DNA from: Gnetum montanum
Lineage: Eukaryota > Streptophyta > Gnetopsida > Gnetales > Gnetaceae
DNA: 64,000 nt
Direction: 5' to 3'
Assembly (NCBI GenBank): GCA_015680685.1
Contig: MNCI01020783.1
Coordinates: forward strand, 4,069 to 68,068
Part shown: one piece after another, positions 53,880 to 64,000 of the stretch
Numbering within the stretch: position 1 is the first letter of the stretch
Layout: each line of letters starts with the position of its first letter
Notes under the pieces: generated by a model
Seen by the model: only the letters and a program-made list of their open reading frames with translations
What the model was told of the DNA's origin: nothing
Database searches by the model: none
Translations under genes and position numbers: made by a program

Positions 53880-55916
53880 GGTAGGAATGTACCCAAATTG
53901 GGGTTCACACACTTGATTAAAGTAGGCATAGTGGGGCAAATTATAAGATGTGGTTAAGTGATAAGGAGTTGACCCACTATGGCACCCATGACCGTAAGAT
54001 GGTATGCAAGTATCAATATGTCTCCCTATGTGGTTATATTCATTGGGCCACATGGTAGTTTGAGTATTGATTGGTGGCCCTCATAAGATAATAGGAGGCA
54101 TTTAGTTGAAGGAGGTAGATGCATCATAGCATTGAACTTGTGCTAGGTTCGAGGATGCAATGGTTTTGGAACCATGCTATCTCTTTCTTTGGTTATGCCT
54201 AAAGAAATGAAACTTTCAACATTGTGGAGGACCTCCACTACTATTGATAGTAGCAACACAAGTAATGTTCATGGGTTGGTGCTACAGTGCAAAACCTTTT
54301 GGCATAACTGGTGGTGATGTAGAAGGAGGTGAATGATGAGACTATTAGGGGCAAGGAGAAGTGCAAGGAACATGAGGTGGTGATCTTGTTGGAGAGGATA
54401 TGGATTGATACTACTCACAAGAATGATAATGATGTGGTAAGATAGAGGATGTTGACATAGTTGGAGAAACAAGATGCTGATCATAATAATAAGTGCTTGG
54501 GTTCGGATGGTATGAAGGGTGTGACTAGTTTGATGGTGGCCTTGCTACTATGGTTGAACCTAGTATTTCTGTATGAAATCTACATGTAACATTCCTTCCC
54601 AATGCTCATGTAAATGTGACAAGATTGGGTATTGGCCCTTGGGATGATCATATAGGAAAATGTTACATTGATATGGGTAATTTGTAGTTGAGTTCTTATC
54701 CTTATTTTCTTCAACCCTTCTTTCTAATTGTCTAGTGGTGTTTTGTCCTATTTCTTGGTTTGTCATGGTTCTACCTGTAATAACGTTAGTATATTCTCCA
54801 CATTTTTCATGTACCTAGTTCATCATCTTATTGATATTTACCTTAATCTCTTCTAGTGATTGTATTATTGGAAAAGATGATTCCACCTCCTTGAGGTAAG
54901 TTGATTTCTCCTTTTCATGATCATGGACCTTTGCTATTTTGATATTCTGGTCTTGTTGAGAGCCTTCAACATTCAGCCATTTAGCTATTTCTCCTTCTTT
55001 TTTTTGCTACCAGCTTAATAAGGTCTTGGAATTGGTGGGTTTGTAGTTCATATAGTTGACCTAAGGCATACATCCCCAGGGTCTACCTTGTTTCATTATG
55101 GAGCCCATCCATGATGTGGTACATGAGCCTTTCCTCAAAGAACCCATGGCCTTTGCACTTGTTTAACAAAGAGTAATATCTTTCTAAGGCCATGTTCAAG
55201 GGTTCATGTTGCACTTGTTTCCACTCTTGTATTTGTCTCCTCAAGGATGAAACTCTTGCATAGGTTTGATACCTTTCATTAAAGAGTGCTACCATTGTTG
55301 GCCAATGTGAAATTGATTTTGGTTTTAAAGACATATACCATACTTTTCCTTGGCCAACAAGTGTCATAGGAAAGATCTTAAGTTTTTTCCATCCATTATC
55401 AATGTTGTTCCATGCAAAGACATTGTAGAAGGGTTGCAAATGATGTTGCAAATCTAAATCATAGCCTCCTAAAAACTTGAAAAATTTATTTAAATCAAGC
55501 CTGGGTAGATGACTTTCCTTGTGATGCCTGTGGGATATTTGAAAAGCCTCTTGTATATGCATTAGGATCTTAGTGGCCAGTAGGGGTTCATCGTCACTAG
55601 GTAGGTTATGAATTTGTGACTTGAGATGATGTTGTCTTTGTTCATGTTGGTGTTCCTAACCTTTTCCATGGGCTTGATTTTTATTTCTACATCGACTCCT
55701 TGAAAGATGATCATCCATGCCACAACTTGACATCAAAGCAGTGTCAAAGTTAGATGACAAGAGCCCTTGAATACCATAGGCATGTTTATGAGCATAGGGA
55801 ATCCCTGCATAAGATTGAATACTCCAAAATTTGTTTTCATCATTATATAATTCATTGGTTCTCTAATGAATTTTCTTACTAGTTTTTGCATTATCATAGA
55901 ATTGTGAGAGAGACAT
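53880..55916 (-). pseudogene. gag: Element C gag
   Basis: ATG at 55914-55916 (MSLSQFYDN). The frame 55562-55083 is open for 159 codons and contains the Retrotrans_gag core: WNNIDNGWKKLKIFPMTL, GKVWYMSLKPKSISHWPTM, FNERYQTYARVSSLRRQI and YYSLLNKCKGHGF. Further 3' a CNIFLYDHPKGQYPILSHL block near 54600-54690 corresponds to the CEVCYYDHPKGCC knuckle-like block of D, with Cys residues lost. A His/Pro/Tyr-rich tail ends near 53880. No protease follows. Confidence 0.85.
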
Positions 55917-56028
55917 TGTTGTGAATTTTTGTGTCACTTATTTGCAATTACTTTATTTTTAAAAGATATATCATCAAGGCTTCATTACAACAATCTTGGA
56001 TTATGTAACTAATCTAAATGACTAGCAT

Positions 56029-56045
56029 CGTCCCCGACAAGGACA
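56029..56045 (-). promoter_or_regulatory. Primer-binding site of element C (degraded)
   Basis: TGTCCTTGTCGGGGACG on the minus strand resembles the tRNA-Asp-type site at 11 of the first 15 aligned positions. Its first bases are lost at the N (56046). Confidence 0.5.
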
Positions 56046-56046
56046 N
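56046..56046. other. Single unknown base at LTR/primer-site junction
   Basis: The 3' LTR shows that about 72 bp of the LTR end (equivalent to 47874-47945) are missing exactly at this N. The N probably stands for an unresolved or collapsed stretch, not one base. Confidence 0.65.
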
Positions 56047-56838
56047 GTAAACGGACTAGTTGTGGCATCTAGAAAGTTACATGTTGATTGTAGTTCGCTA
56101 TCTTCCCACCTAGACTAATATTTACTTGGTCATGTATAGTTTAGTCGAGAGTGAGGCGAATGATGTGATCCTAAACTAGTGCTACTCCTAAAGAAAATGG
56201 AAAATAATCTTATTTTAAGCTAATAAGCAATAAGAAGCAAAATCTAAACTAGCTTAAGTGTGATGAGCATTCGTCCTTAATCATTCGTGCGCATCTTGGA
56301 CCTCGTGTGCTACTTCTAGGATTACCAAGCACATATTACTTGAGCACTCCTAGATATGCTACTAGGTTATCAAGTAGTTATAGTTAAATGTTTGTGATCA
56401 AGTTGTATTCATTCCAAATTTAATAATAGGAATAGCAAATAACGATAAAGAAATATCAACGAAGAAAATAATAAATAATAATAATAATTAAACAATTAAA
56501 AATTAAGTGAATGCTACAATGATGGAGTAATCTTGATCTTTATTGTTGATCATGTGCGTGTCCAAGTATATCACAGTCGAATAAAAGTTCCATACAATTA
56601 CAATCATCACACTATGGGCATGCACTGGGGAAAGAACTGAAACAAATTAAAAATTGACAAAAAAGACACTACACTTACACTTACCAACTTCCCCCTTTTC
56701 CTGTGAGGCCAAAGGTGGTATTTATAGGCATACATAGGAATCACGATATCGTATATTCGATATCGTTATCCAGGATGCGATATCGCGTACCTGATATCAA
56801 GGATCCGATATCAAGGCCTAGCAAAACACAATTCATCA
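56047..56838 (-). repeat. 5' LTR of element C (end missing)
   Basis: Matches 47946-48718 over its length. It begins TGATGAATTG on the minus strand at 56838. TATA box at 56719-56726. GATATC/GATATT motifs lie at about 56742-56815, clearer here (TGATATC, CGATATC) than in the 3' LTR. Confidence 0.85.
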
Positions 56839-57693
56839 CATATATTTCAAGGTAGAATGCTCAAAATTATAATTGGAAGCATTGTATATAACATGAAATT
56901 GTATTGGCTATAAGGTTTTATATATAATGAAGAATAATTATAGAAATGACAATATTTAGACTTGGATAATTAAAAATATATTTTTCAAACCATTTTAGAA
57001 GTTACAATGTGGATTGTGGACCTAGATCTTTAATTAGGAATTATTGAAGAAAACTAAAAAACATCAAAAATAGTTATTAGTAAATGAATTTAAAAGGAAA
57101 ACTCAAGTCCCATCTACAATACTTTTAGTAAAAGCTAATCTATTGTCGTTGAAAGCTAAAAAAATGTATTAGTTTGTAATAATTTGTTACTTGAATAATA
57201 GAAATAGCAATAGGGTTTAAAGGGAGATAATACAAAAATCTCAATAATAAGGATGATGTTATGAAGGAATATTATGATAATAAAAATGGGGTATTGAAAT
57301 ATTGATGTAATAATAAATTTAAAAAAAATTTAGAAATCCAAATCAATGTATTAGTTTTTTAACATTTTTCTACTTGAATAATAAAAATAGTAATAACATT
57401 TCAAGGGAGATCATTCAAAATTCTCAATAATAGGGATTATAAAAATGAACTATTAAAATATTAATATAATAATAAATTTAGAACAATCTTAGAAATTTGT
57501 TATGAAGAAAGTTTTAAAAAGATAGGAAAATGAACACAAATATAAAAAAGAACTTGAGTTATATCAGCAAAACATTTGAGGTGACAGGCAAGATAAATCA
57601 AGACATCTATATGCAACAATTCAAATATACATAAAGCACTATTTAGCAAATCAAGAATAGGATTACACCACTTCTGAGCTAAAATTAAAATAT
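56839..57693 (+). other. Host sequence right of element C, probably LINE continuation
   Basis: Begins with the CATAT duplication. AT-rich. It holds two similar stretches (TTGAATAATAGAAATAGCAATA... at about 57190 and TTGAATAATAAAAATAGTAATA... at about 57374), an internal duplication of about 110-180 bp. Coding for the LINE 3' part is plausible near the left edge but not demonstrable. Confidence 0.4.
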
Positions 57694-57698
57694 AGTAT
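57694..57698. repeat. Presumed left target duplication of D (AGTAT)
   Basis: The five bases before the LTR. The right copy is outside the window. Confidence 0.3.
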
Positions 57699-58520
57699 TG
57701 ATGAGATGCGATATGCACAAGCCGCGATATCGTGTACGCGATATCACGGCCGCCGNNNNNNNNNNNNNNNNNNNNNNNNNNNNNNNNNNNNNNNNNNNNN
57801 NNNNNNNNNNNNNNNNNNNNNNNNNNNNNNNNNNNNNNNNNNNNNNNNNNNNNNNNNNNNNNNNNNNNNNNNNNNNNNNNNNNNNNNNNNNNNNNNNNNN
57901 NNNNNNNNNNNNNNNNNNNNNNNNNNNNNNNNNNNNNNNNNNNNNNNNNNNNNNNNNNNNNNNNNNNNNNNNNNNNNNNNNNNNNNNNNNNNNNNNNNNN
58001 NNNNNNNNNNNNNNNNNNNNNNNNNNNNNNNNNATTGGACAAGTACAACTTGATTACGAGCATCTACAGATGTGTATGGCTAGTCAAGGAATTGGCTGCT
58101 TGTCACACCTAGGTGAGTTAGGTGCCTCAGTATGACCACTTTGAGCACGTGCGTTACATGTGGTAATCCCAGTAATGATTAGCGTTTGGTTGTCACAGTT
58201 GCATAGTTCAGGGTATGTACGGCAAGTAGGAATGGATGTTGATGCTAGGACTTAGTGTTGTAGTTAGAATTAGTTTTAGTTTCTCAACCCTTCATTGTTT
58301 AGCATAGGAGATAAATCTATAAAATACCAAAAAAATCATATACCTCAGACTTACTTAACCATACATTGTGACAACAACAAGTAACTCTAGGAAGACAACA
58401 AATGATTAAACCTAAGTGTTTCATTGGGCATTTAGGCATTTAGTCTGCAGAGTTCAACCGGATCATGCATGCTACGCTCATTTCGTATGGTTGAGTGTAG
58501 GGGTACCTTGCCACTCATCA
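57699..58520 (+). repeat. 5' LTR of element D, with gap
   Basis: Starts TGATGAGATGCGATATGC and ends CCACTCATCA. Positions 57756-58033 are N. The first 57 bases match the 3' LTR at 63681 with about five differences, nearly all at CG sites. Confidence 0.85.
57756..58033. other. Assembly gap (278 N)
   Basis: Unknown bases inside the 5' LTR of D. By comparison with the 3' LTR, the missing part should contain further GATATC motifs and the TATA box. Any ORF drawn across it is meaningless. Confidence 0.95.
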
Positions 58521-58521
58521 T

Positions 58522-58539
58522 TGGCACCGTTGCTGGGGA
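58522..58539 (+). promoter_or_regulatory. Primer-binding site of D, tRNA-Asp-like
   Basis: TGGCACCGTTGCTGGGGA, one base after the LTR, matches the tRNA-Asp-complementary site at 16 of 18 positions. Confidence 0.8.
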
Positions 58540-58662
58540 CTAAGTGTTTTTACACCAATTATAACATAAGGGATATCACTCACATTATTGTGAGCTTTAA
58601 TGAACCTTCAGGTTAATCAGTTAATCAAGAACAGAAATAACGGTGAATAGCACAGCATTAGA

Positions 58663-61250
58663 ATGGCTTCTTCTCACAAAATTAACTCACCTAAGGATGA
58701 TACAGAAGACAGTCAGAATCACACATATAACCTAGACTAGCCATATCCTAAACAATCTAAGGTGACATATACTCATCCTAATGAGTATGTCCCTGACTTT
58801 ACTTTTATTCTCCATCAAGATGAGAAACTGCGATGGAGAGATTTTCAAAGTAAAATCATGTTACCCCAAATTGATCAATCCCTAACATGATTTTCTATGC
58901 TTTAGCATAGATGGGAATGCAAGAACTATTTGCAGAATACATTCTGGATAACTTTGACACAAGGGATTATCATCCCACAAATGCCCAACTTATTCGGGAT
59001 GAAAGGTAGGAAAGCCAACATTCATTGTTGAAGGGAAAGGTCCCCCATGTCTTTAGTGAAATAGGAGACGAGGAAACCTTCATAATGGGTTCCTCCTCCT
59101 CACAATGGTGAAGAGGTTAGGCATCAAGGCCTTCGATCAACTGTACATGCGACAGGCTCTGATCCCCGTGAGCACCAATTGTTCACGGTAGGAACAACCA
59201 CTTACACTAAGGATGAACACTTAGATCGTTACAACGATTGGGACCAAAGAAGCCAAAGAGAAAGTAAGAAACATCGCCACAGTGATGGATCCTCTTCCTC
59301 TTCTCCTTCATTTCATCATTCACACTCTCCTTCCACATTTGGGAGCAACCATTATGAGCATAACAGAGAGGGTAAAAGTAAAACGAAAGATGAAAGACCT
59401 CAAGAGGAAGGTTGAGAGGAGTTAGGGCAAGGGCAAGGATGTAGGGAGAGTAGGGAACCACCACATAGACATCACATACATCATGATAGAGATGATCATG
59501 AAGAACCCCTACTCGTAACCCAAAGCATGCTAGATATCACAAAGGCAGTTAGGATCCCCACAAGGCACTTAAAGGATAGTAGGATCAAGAATTTGGACAT
59601 AAATAATATCCCACATTTTGAAGAGGGATACAACGCTGATCCTCAACATCATTTATAGGCATTCCACGATGCCTGTGCCTTGCAAAATATAGATAATGAG
59701 TGGAAAAAGTTCAAGTTGTTCCCAAGGACACTCACTAAAGAAGCAGAGAGCTCATACCGGTCCTTGGAATCAGAAACCATTAGGAGGTGGAGTGCAATGC
59801 TTGAATTGTTCAACAACAAATATCAGATGTACTCCAAAGTGTTCAATTTGTGTAAGCAGATCCAAGGCTGGAAAAAAGGTGCTTACAAACCCTTGGATGC
59901 TCCCATGGCCCATTAATATACACTACTACATCATTGCTTGGGCCATGGGTATGCTAAGAGGGATCAGCTTTGCCACATCGTGGATGGGCTAAGAAATGAA
60001 ACGAGAAGAACTCTTAGGACTTATGCCCAAGGGAGACTTTCCAAATTGAGAGCCCATGAAGTTGAAAGTTTGTTGGAACAAGTAGCACAAGAAGAGGGTG
60101 AGCTACATAAGAGGGAAAGTGTAGAAGAATACAACCACAATCCCTCCCTTCGCAAGAAGGGAATGAAATTCTATGATGAGGAGGATGAGTCACCAGTCGA
60201 AGAGTTGGTGAATCAAAAAACTGTGCTGATCCAAAAGTTAACAACCGAGGTATCAGCTAAGGTAGACCAAATGTGGGATTCCTTAGACTCAAGAATAGAA
60301 ATAGTCTTAAAAATCGTAGAAGAGTCTAAGGTAGAATAAGGTAGTGACAAAGGCAAAACCAAGTAGAGAAACTTAAGCCCTGCACATAAGAAGGGTAAGG
60401 GAAAAATTCCTATCTCCGATGAGGCTGTAAATTCTGATTCAGACAATGAAAGTGGATGTGAGGTTTGCTACTATGACCATCCTAAGGGATGTTGCCCAAT
60501 TATCTCACATCTGCAGGAGTCTGGGGTGTATGCATTAAATCCAAGACTTAATCAACGACAAACACCCCGAAGGTTACCTTACCCGCAATGTAACCCAAGG
60601 CAGTTCCATCAACCCTTAACATATTATCCAAGTGGAACGCCTCCACAACCCAGTAGACAACACCAGTAGTGGCAATACCCATATTCATGGGGGATGCCAC
60701 CGCCAACACATCAATACCCTTACCGGTAGCCTGATCCTTATGGTTATTATGTGTAGCAGCCAGTTTCTCCAAGTGACTCTATGGGTCACACTACCCTGAA
60801 TTTCACTACCAAGCTTGAGAGTACTTCAAGAGGACTCCTTCTCCTATAGGAGATATCTCACATTCAGTCCATCCTCTAACTCCACTTGCACCTCTTCCAC
60901 CTATAGTTCCCATACAACCTGTTCCAACAATGTAAGGGGAATTGCCTACCCAACCGCAACAACGTAACACCGCGAGAGCTATAAATATTCAGCATGTAAA
61001 TATCCAATCGGGTGCTAGTTCTAACGACAATTGTACAAAGAGGAGATCCTTTTTTAGAACTAGGAGCCCAGACAAACTCTCACAATAACAAGCAGATGGG
61101 TACATGTATAGGCCTCTAACCACTAATGCTTCGGAGAACCCTTTAGTCCAAAAGAGCGTAACGCATACGGTTATGTTAACACATACCGTAACTAACTGGA
61201 TCAAGGTAGGCCACCTTCCCAGGAAACTAACTGACCCTGGGTGTCCCTTT
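58663..61250 (+). pseudogene. gag: Element D gag
   Basis: ATG at 58663 (MASSHKINSPKD). A Ser/His-rich charged part (59179-59415) precedes the capsid core at 59640-60060: ALQNIDNEWKKFKLFPRTL, SYRSLESETIRRWSAML, NNKYQMYSKVFNLCKQ and a HHCLGHGYAKRDQL-type end. A long helix follows (EQVAQEEGELHKRESVEEY, 60075-60135). A knuckle-like CEVCYYDHPKGCC block (about 60460) has the spacing C-x2-C-x3-H-x3-C instead of the usual C-x2-C-x4-H-x4-C. A Gln/Pro/Tyr-rich tail ends before protease. Only a few stops occur in the core, so D is less decayed than B. Confidence 0.85.
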
Positions 61251-61254
61251 ATTT

Positions 61255-61760
61255 ATTTGTAGATTGCTAGAAATGCATCACATCGAGCTCTTCTTGACTT
61301 AGGTTCCAGAGTCAACTTAATTTCACAAAAGATGTATCATGCCTAGAACCTGCCACAACTTAAGAAGAGTAACATCCAACTAGAGCTGGCAGACCAGTCC
61401 ATCACCATTTTCTTAGAATTGGTGAAGGATGTTATTACAACTGTGTGTGGTTCATCCTACCCAGCTGACTTTCTGGTGATCGAAGTTAACAACAACAAAG
61501 GGTACTTCCTAATTATAATGGGAAGGGCATCGCTAAGTACAGTAGACACATGCCTTAGGATCCGTGATCTTTCCTTGGAAATATCTAAGATAAACATACT
61601 TGGAAAGATCGAGAAGAGGATAGTTCCATGCATCACATATAGTGATTCATCGGGTGATGACATGGAGGAAATGTCTCCATGTAACAGTTGTGCCCAAGAA
61701 ACTCTACAACAAAGATGCCTATATGTAGCAACCACACAAGAAGTAGTAGACACCGCATGG
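61255..61760 (+). pseudogene. pol: Element D protease
   Basis: ALLDLGSRVNLISQKMY near 61290-61340 carries the active-site Asp (D-L-G instead of D-T/S-G) of the retropepsin type used by Athila-like elements. VKDVITTVCGSSYPADFLVIEV and a YFLIIMGRASLSTVDTC block (61419-61560) form the rest of the fold. The frame is open from 61419. After about 61750 the similarity to B ends and pol is missing. Confidence 0.75.
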
Positions 61761-62160
61761 TTGATAGCTTCTCATAGGGGAAAACAAATATGCATGGAAC
61801 GAACAAAGGAAACTCATGCCAACAACCATGGCATGGACACATTGGAATGTGAGCATCACCAACTTCCACCGCTCAACTTAAGATCATCAATTGGAAGAAG
61901 CTGGGCACTTCTTAGAAATTCAAATAGACGCTCACTATTTCATATCTCTCCCTTACAACTTAGTCATGGGGGAGACGGCCACCTATGCTAACCATATGGG
62001 GCCCTCAGTTCTTTTTCAATTTTTGTTTTACATGTTTTTTTTACAACATTTTTGTTTTGCACATTTTTGTTTTACAAATTTCTTTAATTTCTTTTGTTTT
62101 TGTTTTACAAATTTCTTTAACTTTTCATGTTTTTGTTTTACAACATCATTGTACTTTTCT

Positions 62161-62197
<37 letters not shown>

Positions 62198-63297
62198 CCA
62201 CCCTGTAAGTTCATCACCCAACAAGTGTTCAGACCAATGGTATGAACTATTTTCATATTGATTGCTAATGTTTGGTTTTTACCTTTAAGTTACATTGTTG
62301 ATACTAAGGTATATTCATTTGATATGGTAGGCAATGAGATCACTTCATCCATTCATCCATCAAAGTCTATGATTTCTCTTGGCTTGGAAATGTACAGTTC
62401 CCTTCCAATAAGAACTTTAATGAACAAGTGACTGGGTATTTCTCAAACTAAGAAAGGACTCAAGGATTGCAAAGGGTGTGACTTCAAGGAAACTTGATGC
62501 TTTTGTGTTGGTCATTCACTTGGGTGCTTGGGTGTTTTCTTCTTGAGTTTTCTTACCGTTCCAATGTCATGCAATTGTCGAAAGCAGAGACAATAAAAAT
62601 AAGAAGTCTTTTCATGGGTGGTCCCCACGCATAAAAACACAAAACACAAAAAAAGAAAAAGAAGAAAAATCAATGTGAGGATTTTTCTCTTCTCTCCATC
62701 CTTCTCTCCATTGTTGACCTCATTGTCGTTGTATCATTAGTGTATATATTTTGGTTGATGCATTGTTTTCTTTTTGGTAAATTCTAGTGGTTATGACTTT
62801 AACTCTTGTTCCAAATGACATTCCCAAAGCCTACGGACTCTTTGAATGTGGGATTTGTCAGGGCATTAAGGGCATGAGCTTGCTTTGGGGAGGACCCACT
62901 GACATTCCTATTTGAAACATTCGTTAACTTCTTTTCTTTAACATTTTGCAATTAATTTTCTTTTTGTTCATTTCCATCTTGACATCCATTTCATTGATGC
63001 CATAGTTTTCCCTTTTTACATATCTGTCTTACTCCTTTTCTTTCTCCATTCTAACACTACTAGAGGTTCATGATTAGTCAAGGGGGTACGGGGCCTGAAT
63101 TTTCAATTTTTCTCCTAAGCCCTGAATTTTTTCATTTTTCTTCTTAACCCCTACACCTTTGGTAGTCATCATCTACATTTTCCTAGGTCCATATCAGCCA
63201 TACCACAACCTAGCCAATGAACCTACACCGAAGCAAGGTATTAATTACTTAATGATTCAATTACCCTTGCTAATATATGATTGTGGTGTGTGTGCAG
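61761..63297 (+). other. Element D spacer after the pol deletion
   Basis: The frame runs on to 61991 without recognisable domains. A polypurine-like TAGTCATGGGGGAGACGG lies at 61961-61978. T-rich TTTTGTTTTACAA repeats (62020-62160), a GT microsatellite, the TTTGGGGAGGACCCACT landmark (62875-62891) and TAGTCAAGGGGGTACGGGG (63075-63093) follow. The order matches the B and C spacers. Confidence 0.6.
62164..62195. repeat. GT microsatellite
   Basis: About fifteen uninterrupted TG units. Confidence 0.95.
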
Positions 63298-63660
63298 ATG
63301 GCAATCATACAACAACGAAATGGATCTGGAGCAAATACTTGAAACGGAGAAATGCTGAAGAAGCTATGCAAGGAGTAGAATTGATGATGTGCTTATGGAT
63401 GGATAATGGAAGGCGTAATCTAGGCGTTGGCAGCAGCAAGACTCTTCTCTCTTCTTCTCTTCTATTCTCTCTCCTCTTTTCTCTCACCTACCAATTGTGG
63501 CCTGATGTCATTGTAATAAGGTGTTCACCCTTGTTGTCATGAACACCAGTCTTGTCAAGTCTTGTAATAATGATCCGTTCACATGTGATTCCATTAGTTC
63601 CATTCCTCTCAATAATCCCATACCTACCTGATATTATTTTAAATAACTCGAGGACGAGTT
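63298..63660 (+). pseudogene. Element D vestigial third ORF
   Basis: ATG 63298-63300 follows GTGTGTGTGCAG, a strong acceptor-like end, and reads MAIIQQRNGSGANT before a stop. This is the position and the Met-x-x-x-Gln/Arg-rich style of the ORF3 starts in B and C. Only about 360 bases separate it from the polypurine tract, so the other 2.2 kb of ORF3 are gone. A pyrimidine-rich run (63437-63488) lies within. Confidence 0.45.
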
Positions 63661-63666
63661 TTCATT

Positions 63667-63680
63667 CAATCATGGGGGTA
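63667..63680 (+). promoter_or_regulatory. 3' polypurine tract of element D
   Basis: CAATCATGGGGGTA directly precedes the LTR start TGATGAGATG. Shared with B. Confidence 0.85.
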
Positions 63681-64000
63681 TGATGAGATGCGATATGCAC
63701 AAGCTACGATATCGCGTACGCAATATCACGGCCACCACAATATTGCATCCCCTGCGATATCATGTCGTTCCCTATGATATCGCGTACGGGATATTGCAGT
63801 CCGCCACCAAATCTATAAATAAGAGGCAGCACTCCCTTCATTTCTAATCCTAGGCATAAAGTAGCGAAGCTCTGGCGGATTGATCACCCCAGAGATAGAA
63901 TATTTTCCATGTGCCCAGAGTAGGAGTCCCCCAAGTGAACGGTTCTTTATTCAAGCAGCTTTGTACTTGAATGCAAGTTGTGTATGGTAATAAAGACGAG
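63681..64000 (+). repeat. 3' LTR of element D (5' part)
   Basis: Begins like the 5' LTR at 57699. GATATC and AATATC/ATATTGC motifs alternate with CGCGTACG-type palindromes up to the TATA box (TATAAATA, 63814-63821), 133 bp from the start. The window ends before the 3' end of the LTR. Confidence 0.85.

Larger units (their letters stand above)
47874..56838 (-). mobile_element. Element C: non-autonomous Ty3 element with gag and ORF3 but no pol
   Basis: An 8965-bp minus-strand element with LTRs of about 845 bp (3') and 792 bp (5', end lost at an N) and a perfect CATAT target duplication. From the right: LTR, tRNA-Asp-like primer site, gag, spacer, internal U3-like block, ORF3, polypurine tract and LTR. 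Protease, reverse transcriptase, RNase H and integrase are all missing between gag (ends about 53880) and the spacer that follows pol in element B. Confidence 0.85.
57699..64000 (+). mobile_element. Element D: non-autonomous Ty3 element, gag and protease only
   Basis: 5' LTR, tRNA-Asp-like primer site, gag, protease, spacer, a vestige of ORF3, polypurine tract and the first 320 bp of the 3' LTR. The window ends inside the element. Reverse transcriptase, RNase H and integrase are absent between about 61750 and 61960, where B has 3 kb. It resembles elements that carry only gag (TR-GAG type) and would need another element's polymerase. Confidence 0.85.

Noticed and set aside
57698-58135. ORFs spanning the N block
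   Set aside because: They consist mostly of unknown residues and lie in an LTR.

Overview
The window looks like intergenic DNA of a large-genome seed plant. It is AT-rich and consists almost entirely of old, nested and decayed LTR retrotransposons of Ty3 (Tat/Athila-like) and Ty1 (Copia) type, plus two LINE fragments. A gymnosperm or other giant-genome plant fits best, but that is inference. No intact host gene, tRNA, rRNA or CRISPR array was seen. Almost every frame carries many stops, so 'pseudogene' is used freely. Element letters A to H are mine.

Layout. 1-1975: mostly unassigned, with one gene-like short ORF (895-1110, minus). 1976-6612: element A (minus), a Ty3 element with third-ORF and pol pieces around a Copia fragment (3126-4945). 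6613-7890: low-complexity DNA, a hammerhead-like motif and a 17-bp minisatellite. 7891-12804: element E (plus), the 3' half of a Ty3 element with third ORF, polypurine tract and 3' LTR. 12805-45854: an old minus-strand Copia element H, opened by Copia G (plus, 13678-19050), Ty3 element B (plus, 20680-33475, 12.8 kb) and Tat-type element F (minus, 34014-45481, 11.5 kb, perfect TCTAG target duplication). 45855-47873: LINE endonuclease and LINE reverse transcriptase remnants around unassigned sequence. 47874-56838: element C (minus, 9.0 kb, perfect CATAT target duplication), inserted in the LINE RT. 57699-64000: element D (plus, 3' LTR cut by the window end).

Most interesting theme. A, B, C, D and E form one family. 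LTRs are about 820-895 bp with TGATGA/TCATCA-type ends, and the primer site, where visible, resembles tRNA-Asp. Downstream of pol the family has a third ORF (ORF3) of about 2.5-2.8 kb. Several blocks of ORF3 are conserved between copies: an N-terminal domain, a proline-rich linker, a coiled coil and a C-terminal FP...W signature. It has no envelope-like signal or membrane segments. Its start codon often sits directly on a splice-acceptor-like AG. Upstream of it in B, C and E lies an internal block that resembles the U3 promoter of that element's own LTR, in C and E clearly subfamily by subfamily. C kept gag and ORF3 but lost protease and polymerase. D kept gag and protease but lost polymerase and nearly all of ORF3. 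I cannot search databases, so novelty is untested.
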